NCBI GenBank assembly: GCA_001772985.1
Contig: MEVN01000018.1
Coordinates: 975 to 29,795, forward strand
Direction: 5' to 3'
DNA length: 28,821 nucleotides
DNA from: a candidate division WWE3 bacterium RIFCSPLOWO2_12_FULL_36_10
GTDB lineage: Bacteria > Patescibacteriota > WWE3 > UBA101185 > UBA10185
Notes under the pieces: generated by a model
Database searches by the model: none
The model's input: the letters and a program-made list of their open reading frames with translations, nothing else
What the model was told of the DNA's origin: nothing
Program-made: the position numbers and the translations under genes
Part shown: one piece after another, positions 14,479 through 21,845 of the stretch
Layout of the letters: each line of letters begins with the position of its first letter
Numbering within the stretch: the stretch's first letter is position 1

Positions 14479-14805
14479 CTAGGGCATAGTAGCATCATTA
14501 AAATCTACGTCAAACGTTGCTGCCAAAAAACCTAAAAAACCATTTATTGCCATAGAAGTAACTGTAAACTTTGGAAATAAATTATCCGCCATTTTCCTAT
14601 CACTCAAAAACAACCCGTCATAGGTATCCAATAATCTTAAGAGATCCGCTCTATGACTTGCTATGTATAGCGAAGTGTTTTCGCGACGAAAAAATCTAGC
14701 CGGATTATGCACGATAACCACATCAGTCCGGTGCTGTCTTAGCAACATAATACCCTCTTGCCTTGAAACGACTTTTGTTACCCTCAATTTAGGATTCTGT
14801 GCCAT
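14479..14805 (-). CDS. Small paralogue 1 of 3, unknown function (108 aa)
   Basis: First and most diverged copy. MAQNPKLRVTKVVSRQEGIM is chosen because GGAG lies 6 nt before this ATG; an ATG four codons upstream directly abuts AAAGG and is too close. The layout again is strand (LRVTKVV), helix (QEGIMLLRQH), strand (TDVVIVHN), strand (TSLYIASH), helix (ADLLRLLDTYDGLF), strand (FPKFTVTS), helix (INGFLGFLAAT), strand (FDVDF). An insert of about five residues after the second strand (ARFFRRE) and a longer middle loop set it apart. It is expressed from the strong promoter at 14851-14879. Function unknown. Confidence 0.75.
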   Translation of the reverse strand: MAQNPKLRVTKVVSRQEGIMLLRQHRTDVVIVHNPARFFRRENTSLYIASHRADLLRLLDTYDGLFLSDRKMADNLFPKFTVTSMAINGFLGFLAATFDVDFNDATMP

Positions 14806-14850
14806 TCCACTCTCCATCCTTTCTGTGATACATGTGAGGTACTTGTGATT

Positions 14851-14879
14851 ATTATAAGTTAAATGGTATAGCTTTGCAA
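14851..14879 (-). promoter_or_regulatory. Strong promoter of the three-paralogue unit
   Basis: Minus strand TTGCAA, 17-nt spacer, TATAAT (perfect -10). The -35 hexamer is a palindrome and is also the -35 of the divergent promoter for the glycosyltransferase at 14911. Confidence 0.8.
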
Positions 14880-14903
14880 ATCTACGGGATTACTTGATAA
14901 GAT
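14874..14903 (+). promoter_or_regulatory. Promoter of glycosyltransferase 14911, leaderless type
   Basis: TTGCAA, 18-nt spacer, TAAGAT with TG one base upstream of the -10. The ATG is 7 nt past the -10, so the mRNA should start at or next to the start codon. It shares its -35 with the divergent unit. Confidence 0.65.
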
Positions 14904-14910
14904 AAAACTA

Positions 14911-16047
14911 ATGAAAATAGGATTAAACGGCCAGCATTTATTGGCTAATCAGCCTGCGGGTCCTGAAACATACACATTAAATCTCTTTAAAAACCTAGCA
15001 AAGCTAGACAAAACAAATCTGTATGTTGTGTATTTTGATCAGGTTCCCCCGATAGGATTCTTTGATAAAATATCATCCGGAAATCCTAATTTCTCATATA
15101 AAGTTTTGCCAAAGAAGTTTTCGTGGACTCACGTGTCTTTAGCTTTAGAATTATTTAAAAATCCGGTTGATATATTTTTTACTGCCGTCCATACTATGCC
15201 TATTTTTTCGCCAATGAAGACCAAAAAAGTAGTTATGATTCACGGACTTGAATATAAATACTCACAGGACTATAAAAACTTTCTTAGGAAATTAATTATT
15301 CCCCTTCCGATTTGGTTTTCTATTGTTTCTGCAAATAAAATTATCGTACCGTCAAACGCTACAAAAAATGAGATTTTAAATAAACACTGGCCACTCGTGG
15401 ATAAAGATAAATTTGAAGTAGTGCACGAGGGAATTCCTGAAAATATTATGAAAACCGGAAATGAACAGGTTTTAGAAATTAGAGAAAAATACCACATCGG
15501 AGAAAGCGATTATCTTTTTTTCATATCCACAATTCAGCCAAGGAAAAACGTTTCCGCAATGATTGAGGCCTTTAGCCAAGCGGTAGAAGAACTAAATCAA
15601 GACTTAAAATTAGTAATTTCGGGAAAAAAAGGGTGGCTATATGAAGATGCGTTAGAAACTCCAAAAAAATTTGGAGTAGAAAACAAGGTTATCTTTTTAG
15701 ATTGGACTCCGGGCCAAGATGTTCCGGCACTTTTTTCGGGAGCAAAAGCATTTATTAACGTGTCGTTAGAGGAAGGTTTTGGAATTCCCTTGCTAGAAGC
15801 AATGGTGTGTAAAACTCAATGTGTAATTTCCAATATTCTGCCTTTTAAAGAAATAGGGCTGGAGTTCCCTATTTATGTTGATCCAAAGAATATAACGTCA
15901 ATAAAAAATGGGGTTTTACAGGCAGTACAAAATCCAATTGGACAGGATAGAATCGAAAAAGCTTATAAACACTCACAAGAATTTACTTGGGAGAAGACTG
16001 CACGAAATACCCTAACTATCTTTGAGAGCTTGGTTAAAAATATCTAA
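14911..16047 (+). CDS. GT4-family glycosyltransferase (A)
   Basis: Retaining GT-B fold enzyme that transfers a sugar from a nucleotide sugar, probably to a surface glycan or lipid carrier. The 378-aa protein starts MKIGLNGQHLLANQPAGPET and has an N-terminal acceptor domain with HGLEYKY, then IVPSNATKNEIL, the donor-domain opening FISTIQPRKN and the GT4 EX7E-type motif in LEEGFGIPLLEAM. No membrane helix is evident. The last 36 bases overlap the end of the convergent second glycosyltransferase. Acceptor and sugar cannot be told from sequence. The two related enzymes side by side suggest one glycan pathway. Confidence 0.92.
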   Translation: MKIGLNGQHLLANQPAGPETYTLNLFKNLAKLDKTNLYVVYFDQVPPIGFFDKISSGNPNFSYKVLPKKFSWTHVSLALELFKNPVDIFFTAVHTMPIFSPMKTKKVVMIHGLEYKYSQDYKNFLRKLIIPLPIWFSIVSANKIIVPSNATKNEILNKHWPLVDKDKFEVVHEGIPENIMKTGNEQVLEIREKYHIGESDYLFFISTIQPRKNVSAMIEAFSQAVEELNQDLKLVISGKKGWLYEDALETPKKFGVENKVIFLDWTPGQDVPALFSGAKAFINVSLEEGFGIPLLEAMVCKTQCVISNILPFKEIGLEFPIYVDPKNITSIKNGVLQAVQNPIGQDRIEKAYKHSQEFTWEKTARNTLTIFESLVKNI

Positions 16048-17178
16048 AGTAATTTTTGCGGTATTTTCCCAAGAGTATTTTTTAACTTGTTCGTAGCCTT
16101 TCGATATTAAGCTATCTTTAAGCTTTGCGTTAACCAAAACCGAATTAGCTTTTTCTGCCATATCTTGGGCATTTCTGGGATCAAAATACAAAACTGAATC
16201 TCCGTAAACTTCTCTATGACAAGGAATACCGGATATTACCGACGCTAACCCAACAGACATCGCCTCAAGGGCCGTTAAACTAAAACCCTCTTTAAATGAA
16301 GGAAAAACATAAAGATCAGCTTCTTTTCTAAACACTATGGCTTCTTCATCACTAACAACAATGTCACTACTAGAGTTGGTATTAAATGCCGGCATAATTA
16401 TTTTTTCCCCAAATCCCAATGCTTTTATATCTTCGTAAACTTTTTTTGAAAACTTATCTTTTTTGCAAATTAAAACTAGATTCCCAACGTATCCAAACCT
16501 ATCCCTCAAAATCTTAAACATCTCAATTAAACCGGATATGTTTTTGTGTTCATACATACTTCCAACATATAAAATGTATGGTTTTTCAACCATGTATTTT
16601 TTAAGAACTTCGTCCGCGCCACTTGTAACAGAGCTTATTAAATCCGGATCAACTCCTTCGTAGGCCACTGTAAATTTAGATTTGGGAACATTTCTAAATG
16701 TCTGATTAAACTCAGTAAGTACAGTATTTGTTGGTACTACGATCTTTTTTGCCCGTACAATTAGCCATTTAAAAACCCAACGATATACCAACTTTTTTAA
16801 CTTAAAATACGGTTTGGGTAAGGTAGTTCCCTTTTCTGTACTAAACGTGTGCATGGTCATGTCGGGTATTGCAGAAACTATTTTCCCGGGATATAAAATT
16901 GGAAAATTAAAATGCGGAGTATAAAATAAATCTAACTTGCTAAAAACAATTTTAAACAAGAATCTTATCTGCTCGTCAAAAGAGTACCAATTATAGTTTG
17001 CTAAAATCTTTTTAAAGTTCTTGTTCTTTGGAAAGTATGCCTCAAATCCTTCTTTCTTTAAAAAAACTAAGTACTCATTTTTCAAATCTATTTTTTCCAA
17101 ATGTATAACTATATTTTTTGTGTATCTTCCAGGACCTGCTTTTCCATAAAACCTTGCATCAATTCCAATTCTTTTCAT
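16012..17178 (-). CDS. GT4-family glycosyltransferase (B)
   Basis: A 388-aa GT-B enzyme related to the convergent neighbour. It starts MKRIGIDARFYGKAGPGRYT, a typical GT4 opening with the glycine-rich loop near residue 12-18, and shows IVVPTNTVLTEF, YILYVGSMYEHKN and the EX7E-type FKEGFSLTALEAM. Cytoplasmic or membrane-peripheral. An extended -10 (TGGTAAAAT) lies 6 nt before the ATG, predicting a leaderless mRNA, and the divergent helicase gene starts 54 nt away. Its last 36 bases code on both strands with glycosyltransferase A. Substrates unknown. Confidence 0.92.
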   Translation of the reverse strand: MKRIGIDARFYGKAGPGRYTKNIVIHLEKIDLKNEYLVFLKKEGFEAYFPKNKNFKKILANYNWYSFDEQIRFLFKIVFSKLDLFYTPHFNFPILYPGKIVSAIPDMTMHTFSTEKGTTLPKPYFKLKKLVYRWVFKWLIVRAKKIVVPTNTVLTEFNQTFRNVPKSKFTVAYEGVDPDLISSVTSGADEVLKKYMVEKPYILYVGSMYEHKNISGLIEMFKILRDRFGYVGNLVLICKKDKFSKKVYEDIKALGFGEKIIMPAFNTNSSSDIVVSDEEAIVFRKEADLYVFPSFKEGFSLTALEAMSVGLASVISGIPCHREVYGDSVLYFDPRNAQDMAEKANSVLVNAKLKDSLISKGYEQVKKYSWENTAKITLDIFNQALKDS

Positions 17179-17184
17179 ATCGTG

Positions 17185-17193
17185 ATTTTACCA
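17185..17193 (-). promoter_or_regulatory. Extended -10 promoter of glycosyltransferase B, leaderless type
   Basis: Minus strand TGGTAAAAT, then 6 nt (cacgat), then ATG. Confidence 0.6.
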
Positions 17194-17216
17194 TTATCGT
17201 GGGCGCAATAACGAAA

Positions 17217-17225
17217 TGATATTAT
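17217..17225 (+). promoter_or_regulatory. Extended -10 promoter of the pcrA-type helicase, leaderless type
   Basis: TGATATTAT, then 6 nt (taccca), then a GTG start codon. The spacing supports GTG 17232 as the true start. Confidence 0.6.
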
Positions 17226-17231
17226 TACCCA

Positions 17232-19184
17232 GTGAGCGATAAAAAAGACTTGTTTAGTATTTTAAATCCCCAGCAAATTCCCGCCGTTAAACATTTAAAC
17301 GGCCCTGCTCTTGTAGTTGCAGGACCTGGAAGCGGGAAAACCAGAGTACTAACCCACCGTATAGCCCATCTTATAGAAAACTGCGGAGTTAACGAAAACA
17401 ATATTCTGTGTGTTACTTTCACCAATAAGGCTGCCGGAGAAATTAAAGAAAGGGTAAACAATCTAATTAATAGTGAGTCAACAAAGCTGGCGTTTAGCGG
17501 AACTTTTCATTCTATTTGCTCAAGGATTTTAAGAAAGGATGGTTTTAATATAGAAATCCCCATTTCCTTTGTAATTTACGACACCGATGACCAGGAGTCT
17601 TTGGTAAAAGAAATCTTAAAGGACTTTGGAATTGACACGAAAAAGGTTAATCCAAAGGCCGTTCTTACAACTATATCAAGCGCTAAATCAGAACTAATAA
17701 ATTCAAGAAGTTATGAAAATTTATCTCGCGGACTTTTTCAAAAAACGGTAGCAAAAATATATCCCGAATATCAAAAACGATTAAGAAAAAATAACGCTCT
17801 TGATTTTGACGATTTGTTAGTTGAAACAATAAATTTATTCGAAATAGTTCCCGGGGTTTTAGAAAAATATAAAAACCAATTTAAACATATTCTGGTTGAT
17901 GAATATCAAGATACAAATAAAGCTCAGTATGTTCTTGTAAAAACCCTTAGTGATAACCAAAACGCGGATTCAAGCCTTTTTGTAGTGGGAGATATGTCAC
18001 AAGCAATATATTCGTTTAGAGGTGCTGATTTTAGAAATATTCTGTTTTTTCAAAAAGATTATCCAAAAGCGAAAGTATATAACTTGGAACAAAACTACAG
18101 ATCAACCAAAACAATTCTGGATGCTGCAAAAAATGTTATTAAATCTAACTCAAGCCATATTCCTCTTGATTTATGGACACAAAACGGAAAAGGTGAAAAA
18201 ATAATCTCATTCACGGCGGATAATGAAAAAGAAGAAGCTGAGTTTGTAGTTGGCCAAATAATGGAGGAGGTTTCAAAGGGAAGGGAGTGTGAGGACATAT
18301 CGGTACTGTACAGAACCAACGCACAGTCACGAAATATGGAAGAATCTTTAATTAGAAACAATATTCCGTATAAAATTGTCGGAGGTCAAAGATTTTATTC
18401 AAGAAAAGAAATTAAAGATGTTATTTCTTATTTAAAAGTAATACACAATCCCAAAGATAGCGTTTCATGGGAAAGAATAATAAATGTACCAACAAGGGGA
18501 ATAGGGAAAAAGAGCGTAGAGGAGCTTAAAAACGGGGGTTGGGATTTAGTTTCCATTGAAAATAAAACAAAGCTTCCAATACATAAATGGGCAAATGTTA
18601 AGGACGATCTTGCTACACTAGAATTGCTTGACGATGTTCTTCTTCATACTGAATACATTAAATGGCTTGAAGACGGATCGGAAGAAAATTTATATAGAAT
18701 TGAAAACATTAAAGAATTAAGATCCGTTGCATCGCAATTCACCAATCTAGCAGATTTTCTTGAAAATGTTGCGTTAATTGAAAGCTCAGACAAACCGGGG
18801 AATCTAAATAAAAATGCTATAACTTTAATGACCATTCACGCGAGTAAGGGTTTAGAATTTCCTATTGTATTTATGATCGGTATGGAAGAAGGTCTTTTTC
18901 CACATACTCAATCGTTAATGGAACTGGTGCAAATTGAAGAAGAAAGACGTCTGTGTTATGTTGCCATTACAAGAGCCATGGAAAAAGTTTTTTTAACAAA
19001 CGCGCGCTCAAGGCTTTACTTTGGAAGTATTCAGAATAATTTTCCGAGTAGATTTGTTTCCGAAATTCCTTCAAATTTAATTGAATTTAAGGGTTACTAC
19101 AAACAAAAATCCGCTCCACGACAAGGGAATGACGACTATCTTGATGATTTGGAACTTACAAGAAAAAGCTTTAGGTGGCAGTAG
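17232..19184 (+). CDS. pcrA: UvrD/PcrA-type superfamily 1A DNA helicase
   Basis: 3'-5' DNA helicase for repair and replication. The 650-aa protein begins at GTG (reading VSDKKDLFSILNPQQIPAVK as written, formyl-Met in the cell), with the Q-motif, GPGSGKT (31-37), LVDEYQDTN (near 221-229), GDMSQAIYSFRGAD, QNYRST (near 287), TIHASKGLEFPIVFM (near 533) and VAITRA (near 577), all seven SF1A motifs in order. It is shorter than the ~720 aa of PcrA, lacking most of the C-terminal extension. Two more genes follow with 1-nt gaps (G5/3D protein, rsmA), making a three-gene unit. The symbol could equally be uvrD; the two cannot be separated here. A second, longer UvrD-like protein is present at 22744-25614. 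Confidence 0.95.
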   Translation: MSDKKDLFSILNPQQIPAVKHLNGPALVVAGPGSGKTRVLTHRIAHLIENCGVNENNILCVTFTNKAAGEIKERVNNLINSESTKLAFSGTFHSICSRILRKDGFNIEIPISFVIYDTDDQESLVKEILKDFGIDTKKVNPKAVLTTISSAKSELINSRSYENLSRGLFQKTVAKIYPEYQKRLRKNNALDFDDLLVETINLFEIVPGVLEKYKNQFKHILVDEYQDTNKAQYVLVKTLSDNQNADSSLFVVGDMSQAIYSFRGADFRNILFFQKDYPKAKVYNLEQNYRSTKTILDAAKNVIKSNSSHIPLDLWTQNGKGEKIISFTADNEKEEAEFVVGQIMEEVSKGRECEDISVLYRTNAQSRNMEESLIRNNIPYKIVGGQRFYSRKEIKDVISYLKVIHNPKDSVSWERIINVPTRGIGKKSVEELKNGGWDLVSIENKTKLPIHKWANVKDDLATLELLDDVLLHTEYIKWLEDGSEENLYRIENIKELRSVASQFTNLADFLENVALIESSDKPGNLNKNAITLMTIHASKGLEFPIVFMIGMEEGLFPHTQSLMELVQIEEERRLCYVAITRAMEKVFLTNARSRLYFGSIQNNFPSRFVSEIPSNLIEFKGYYKQKSAPRQGNDDYLDDLELTRKSFRWQ

Positions 19185-19185
19185 G

Positions 19186-19908
19186 ATGAAACGCCTAATA
19201 ATATTTCTAATTTTAATTTCTCTTGCAATAATTCACGTATTTAACCTGCCTGCATACGGACAGGTTTTAGGAACAAACACTTACGAAACAAGAGTGGAAA
19301 GTTTTGAAAAAAAGGATCAAAGAATAAAAACGGTTACTGCGTTTTCTCAAAAAGAAATTAAAGAATATGAGGATATACCTTTTGAAATCGAATATACAAA
19401 AGACAAGGAAATGGAATACAAAGAAGAAAAAATTATAACGGAAGGTGAGAATGGAGTTAAAACCTACGCCTATCTATTAACTTTTTGGGATGATGAGATT
19501 ATAGATAAACAATTAATTAAAACCGATATTAAAAACCCAATTAATGAAAAAATTGCTAAAGGAACAAAAATAGTTTGGCGACTTTATCAAACTCCCGACA
19601 TCGGACGAGTTAAATATTGGTATAAATTAAGAGTTTGGGCAACAAAATATGACGCGAACTGCTACGGCTGTGGCGGAAGAACTTTTAGTGGCACAGAAGT
19701 AAAAAAGGGCGTTTGCGCTGTTGATCCAAAGGTTATTCAACTTGGTACAAATTTCTACGTTGACGGTTATGGTTTTTGTCGCGCGGAAGATATTGGAGGG
19801 GCTATTAAAGGTGATAAAATTGATTTGGGTTTTGTTGATGCATCAAAAGGTGCGTGGGGTGCGACCTATACTGATATCTATCTGCTGACCAATCCGCCAC
19901 AGGAATAG
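19186..19908 (+). CDS. Secreted G5- and 3D-domain protein (possible wall hydrolase)
   Basis: A 240-aa exported protein. Signal peptide: MKRLIIFLILISLAIIHVFN with a likely cleavage near AYGQ/V. Residues about 45-125 resemble a G5 domain (IPFEIEYTKDKEMEYKEE, ending KGTKIVW). Residues about 148-240 are a 3D domain: WATKYDANC, GVCAVDP, GFCRAEDIGGAIKGDKID and LGFVDA, holding the three Asp residues of the 3D/YabE/MltA-like double-psi barrel. Four cysteines in the domain (NCYGCGG, GVCAV, GFCRA) probably form disulfides outside the cell. G5 plus 3D is the layout of YabE/resuscitation-factor-type proteins acting on peptidoglycan. It begins 1 nt after the helicase stop. A variant of the palindromic repeat (19245-19264) encodes the end of the signal peptide. 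Confidence 0.88.
   Translation: MKRLIIFLILISLAIIHVFNLPAYGQVLGTNTYETRVESFEKKDQRIKTVTAFSQKEIKEYEDIPFEIEYTKDKEMEYKEEKIITEGENGVKTYAYLLTFWDDEIIDKQLIKTDIKNPINEKIAKGTKIVWRLYQTPDIGRVKYWYKLRVWATKYDANCYGCGGRTFSGTEVKKGVCAVDPKVIQLGTNFYVDGYGFCRAEDIGGAIKGDKIDLGFVDASKGAWGATYTDIYLLTNPPQE
19245..19264. repeat. Diverged palindromic element, copy 4 (in the signal peptide of the 3D protein)
   Basis: CCTGCCTGCATACGGACAGG keeps the outer CCTG/CAGG arms of the 18-bp element, with a 2-nt longer, changed centre. It is read as LPAYGQ around the predicted signal-peptidase site. Confidence 0.6.
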
Positions 19909-19909
19909 T

Positions 19910-20668
19910 ATGTTTGAACCAATAAAAGAGTTAGGTCAAAATTTTCTCCTGCACAGAGAGTCCGCGCAAAAAATGGTTGAGGCTTTAGAATTGTCTCAAA
20001 ATGAGGTCGTAGTTGAAATCGGCCCAGGACTTGGTTTTATAACAGAGTTACTTTCAAAAGTTTTGCTAGACAAAAAATCAATGATTTATGCAGTAGAAAT
20101 GGATGCCAGATTTGCCGGTAAACTTAAGGTTGAATTTTTTCATAGCGATAACATTTTAATTGTAGGAGAAGACATTTTAAAATGGCTTCCCGGATTTAAC
20201 CCAAAACAAGAAATATTTAAGATTATTGGATCTTTGCCTTATAGCATAACCTCTCCTATTCTTCATACTATTGCAAAACTACCAATAAGACCGAGTGTTA
20301 CTGTGTTTTTGATTCAAAAGGAAGTAGCCCTAAAGATTACTTCTAAAGCTCCGGATTCAAGTTTTCTTTCATCGTTTATCCAAACTTTTTTCTCTATAGA
20401 AAGTATTGGGATTGTTGAGAAAGATAAATTTAATCCAATTCCAAAAGTTGATGGAGCCGTAATTAGACTTAGAAAAACCACTCGTGATATTTCGTTTTTG
20501 GATATTAAAAAGTATGAAGGCTTTTTGCACAAAGCTTACGCACATCCGAGAAAAATGCTAAATAAAATGTTTACGCAAGATGAAATAGAAAAGACTGGAA
20601 TAAATCCTTCGCTTCGAGCACAAAACTATAACTCTGAGGATTGGGTAAATTTTTTCAAAAAACTATAG
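19910..20668 (+). CDS. rsmA: 16S rRNA dimethyladenosine methyltransferase (KsgA/RsmA)
   Basis: Dimethylates two adjacent adenosines near the 3' end of 16S rRNA during late 30S assembly. The 252-aa protein has the SAM-binding EIGPGLGFITELL (36-48), acidic VEMDARF, EDIL and the catalytic motif at 108-111, which is SLPY instead of the usual NLPY. KFNPIPKVDGAVIRL and the HPRKMLNK segment follow the family pattern, and the helical C-terminal domain is slightly short. It starts 1 nt after the stop of the 3D protein gene and is last in the helicase-led unit. The N-to-S change in the motif is the only oddity; the fold is otherwise intact. Confidence 0.93.
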   Translation: MFEPIKELGQNFLLHRESAQKMVEALELSQNEVVVEIGPGLGFITELLSKVLLDKKSMIYAVEMDARFAGKLKVEFFHSDNILIVGEDILKWLPGFNPKQEIFKIIGSLPYSITSPILHTIAKLPIRPSVTVFLIQKEVALKITSKAPDSSFLSSFIQTFFSIESIGIVEKDKFNPIPKVDGAVIRLRKTTRDISFLDIKKYEGFLHKAYAHPRKMLNKMFTQDEIEKTGINPSLRAQNYNSEDWVNFFKKL

Positions 20669-20697
20669 TAAAAACAAAAGTGTTGCAATAGTAAAAT

Positions 20698-20809
20698 GGA
20701 GTCCGAACGACATAAGCCACCCGGACCCCAGAAAGTCCGGTATATAGCTTGGGTATACAACCGAACAAAGTCTCCTTTTCTTCCCCCGCTCCCACAGGAA
20801 AAGATTTTT
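20698..20809 (+). ncRNA. Possible structured RNA in the rsmA-femAB gap
   Basis: The 217-nt gap after rsmA has more G+C than the surrounding DNA in its first part and can fold: an outer GGAG/CTCC pair (20698-20701 with 20772-20775), AAGC/GCTT, and a strong inner hairpin CCGGAC-CCCAGAAA-GTCCGG. GTATA/TATAC can pair alternatively. A weak CTTTTC/GAAAAG hairpin (20775-20780 with 20798-20803) followed by ATTTTT could terminate it. A -10-like TAAAAT lies at 20692-20697, without a -35; its start would fall inside the outer stem, which weakens the case. No known RNA family was recognised; the T-box and RNase P consensus sequences are absent. femAB has its own promoter, so this would be a separate transcript. 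Confidence 0.3.
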
Positions 20810-20870
20810 AAATCCCAAGTTATTGATAATTTACTACTTTAAATCCATACAGTCAACTTTGGAACCGGAA

Positions 20871-20879
20871 TGATATACT
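20871..20879 (+). promoter_or_regulatory. Extended -10 promoter of femAB-like gene 1, leaderless type
   Basis: TGATATACT, then 6 nt (catgac), then the ATG at 20886. An out-of-frame ATG at 20881 would lie upstream of the expected transcript start. Confidence 0.6.
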
Positions 20880-20885
20880 CATGAC

Positions 20886-21845
20886 ATGAAAAACCACGTA
20901 GTTCAGTCAAAAGAATGGGGCGAGTTTAAAACAAAATACGGAACTCCTGCTGTTCGAGTTGGAAACATTCAATATACGATACATAAAGTTCCTTACACAG
21001 GTGACTTCTACGCTTATTGCCCAAAGGTTAATCCCATTGATATAAATTACGAAGAAGTACAGGACTCACTTATTAAAAATAACTGTATCGCAATAAATTT
21101 TGACATTCCAAATGTTATTAAAGGATCAGAAAACGAATCTCGTGCAGTTGAAATTTTTGAAAGCAAGTGCAAAAAATCCCCTAAAGATACGTTTGCGAAA
21201 TTTAATATTCTTTTAGATATTTCAAAAAGCGAAGAAGAAATTTTAAATAATATGCATAAAAAACACAGATATAATATTAAGTATTCTCAAAGAAACGGGG
21301 TAACAGTACGAAAAGCTGAAAACGAAAACGACTACGATATATTCTACACACTCTTAAAAGATACTGCGGAGAGACAAAAATATTATATCCACCCAAAAGG
21401 TTATTACAAAAAAATATGGGAACAAATGGGCGTTCAAAACATTGGAACTAGCAAATCGAGTACGATTTGTCATATTTTAATCGCCGAATTAAACAGCGAA
21501 CCTGTTGCATCTTGGATGCTTTTTACATATGAAGGTGTTTTGTACTACCCTTACGGAGGCTCATCAACACAGCATAAAAACCTATATGCCAGTAATTTAA
21601 TTTGCTGGGAATCAATACTTTTGGGAAAGAAGATGGGCTGTGAAAATTTTGATATGTGGGGAGCTGCTAAAGATCCAAACGATGAGGAAGATTCTTGGCA
21701 GGGTTTTACAAACTTCAAGTTAAAATTCGGCGGTAAGCATGTTGAATACATTAATTCATATGATTTTGTAATAAACGAGCAAATGTATAATGCCTTTAAT
21801 ATAGCGCAGAAAGTAAGATGGGCGATTCTGAAACTTCTAAAATGA
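20886..21845 (+). CDS. FemAB-family aminoacyltransferase 1
   Basis: FemABX/MurM-type proteins add amino acids from aminoacyl-tRNA to the third residue of peptidoglycan stem peptides, forming interpeptide bridges, in the cytoplasm at the membrane face. The 319-aa protein starts MKNHVVQSKEWGEFKTKYGT and shows two GNAT-like halves, with KKHRYNIKYSQRNGVTV and LYYPYGGSSTQHKNLYASN, AAKDPNDEEDSWQGFTNFKLKFGG near the end (split in the family as the Trp-Gly-x-x-x-F-K pattern). There is no obvious long coiled-coil insert, so it is closer to FemX or short GNAT forms. The stop overlaps the ATG of the second copy by 4 nt (ATGA). Substrate peptide and amino acid unknown. Confidence 0.88.
   Translation: MKNHVVQSKEWGEFKTKYGTPAVRVGNIQYTIHKVPYTGDFYAYCPKVNPIDINYEEVQDSLIKNNCIAINFDIPNVIKGSENESRAVEIFESKCKKSPKDTFAKFNILLDISKSEEEILNNMHKKHRYNIKYSQRNGVTVRKAENENDYDIFYTLLKDTAERQKYYIHPKGYYKKIWEQMGVQNIGTSKSSTICHILIAELNSEPVASWMLFTYEGVLYYPYGGSSTQHKNLYASNLICWESILLGKKMGCENFDMWGAAKDPNDEEDSWQGFTNFKLKFGGKHVEYINSYDFVINEQMYNAFNIAQKVRWAILKLLK

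Noticed and set aside
14944..14966. CAGCCTGCGGGTCCTG in glycosyltransferase A as another palindromic element
   Set aside because: The arms are not complementary and the match to the 18-bp element is short.
20683..20688. TTGCAA as a -35 for the candidate RNA
   Set aside because: No -10-like hexamer lies 16-19 nt downstream.
20669..20885. T-box, RNase P RNA, SRP RNA, 6S RNA or tRNA in the rsmA-femAB gap
   Set aside because: The T-box core, the SRP apical loop, a tRNA T-arm and the length of RNase P are all absent; part of the sequence only superficially resembles the RNase P 3' motif.
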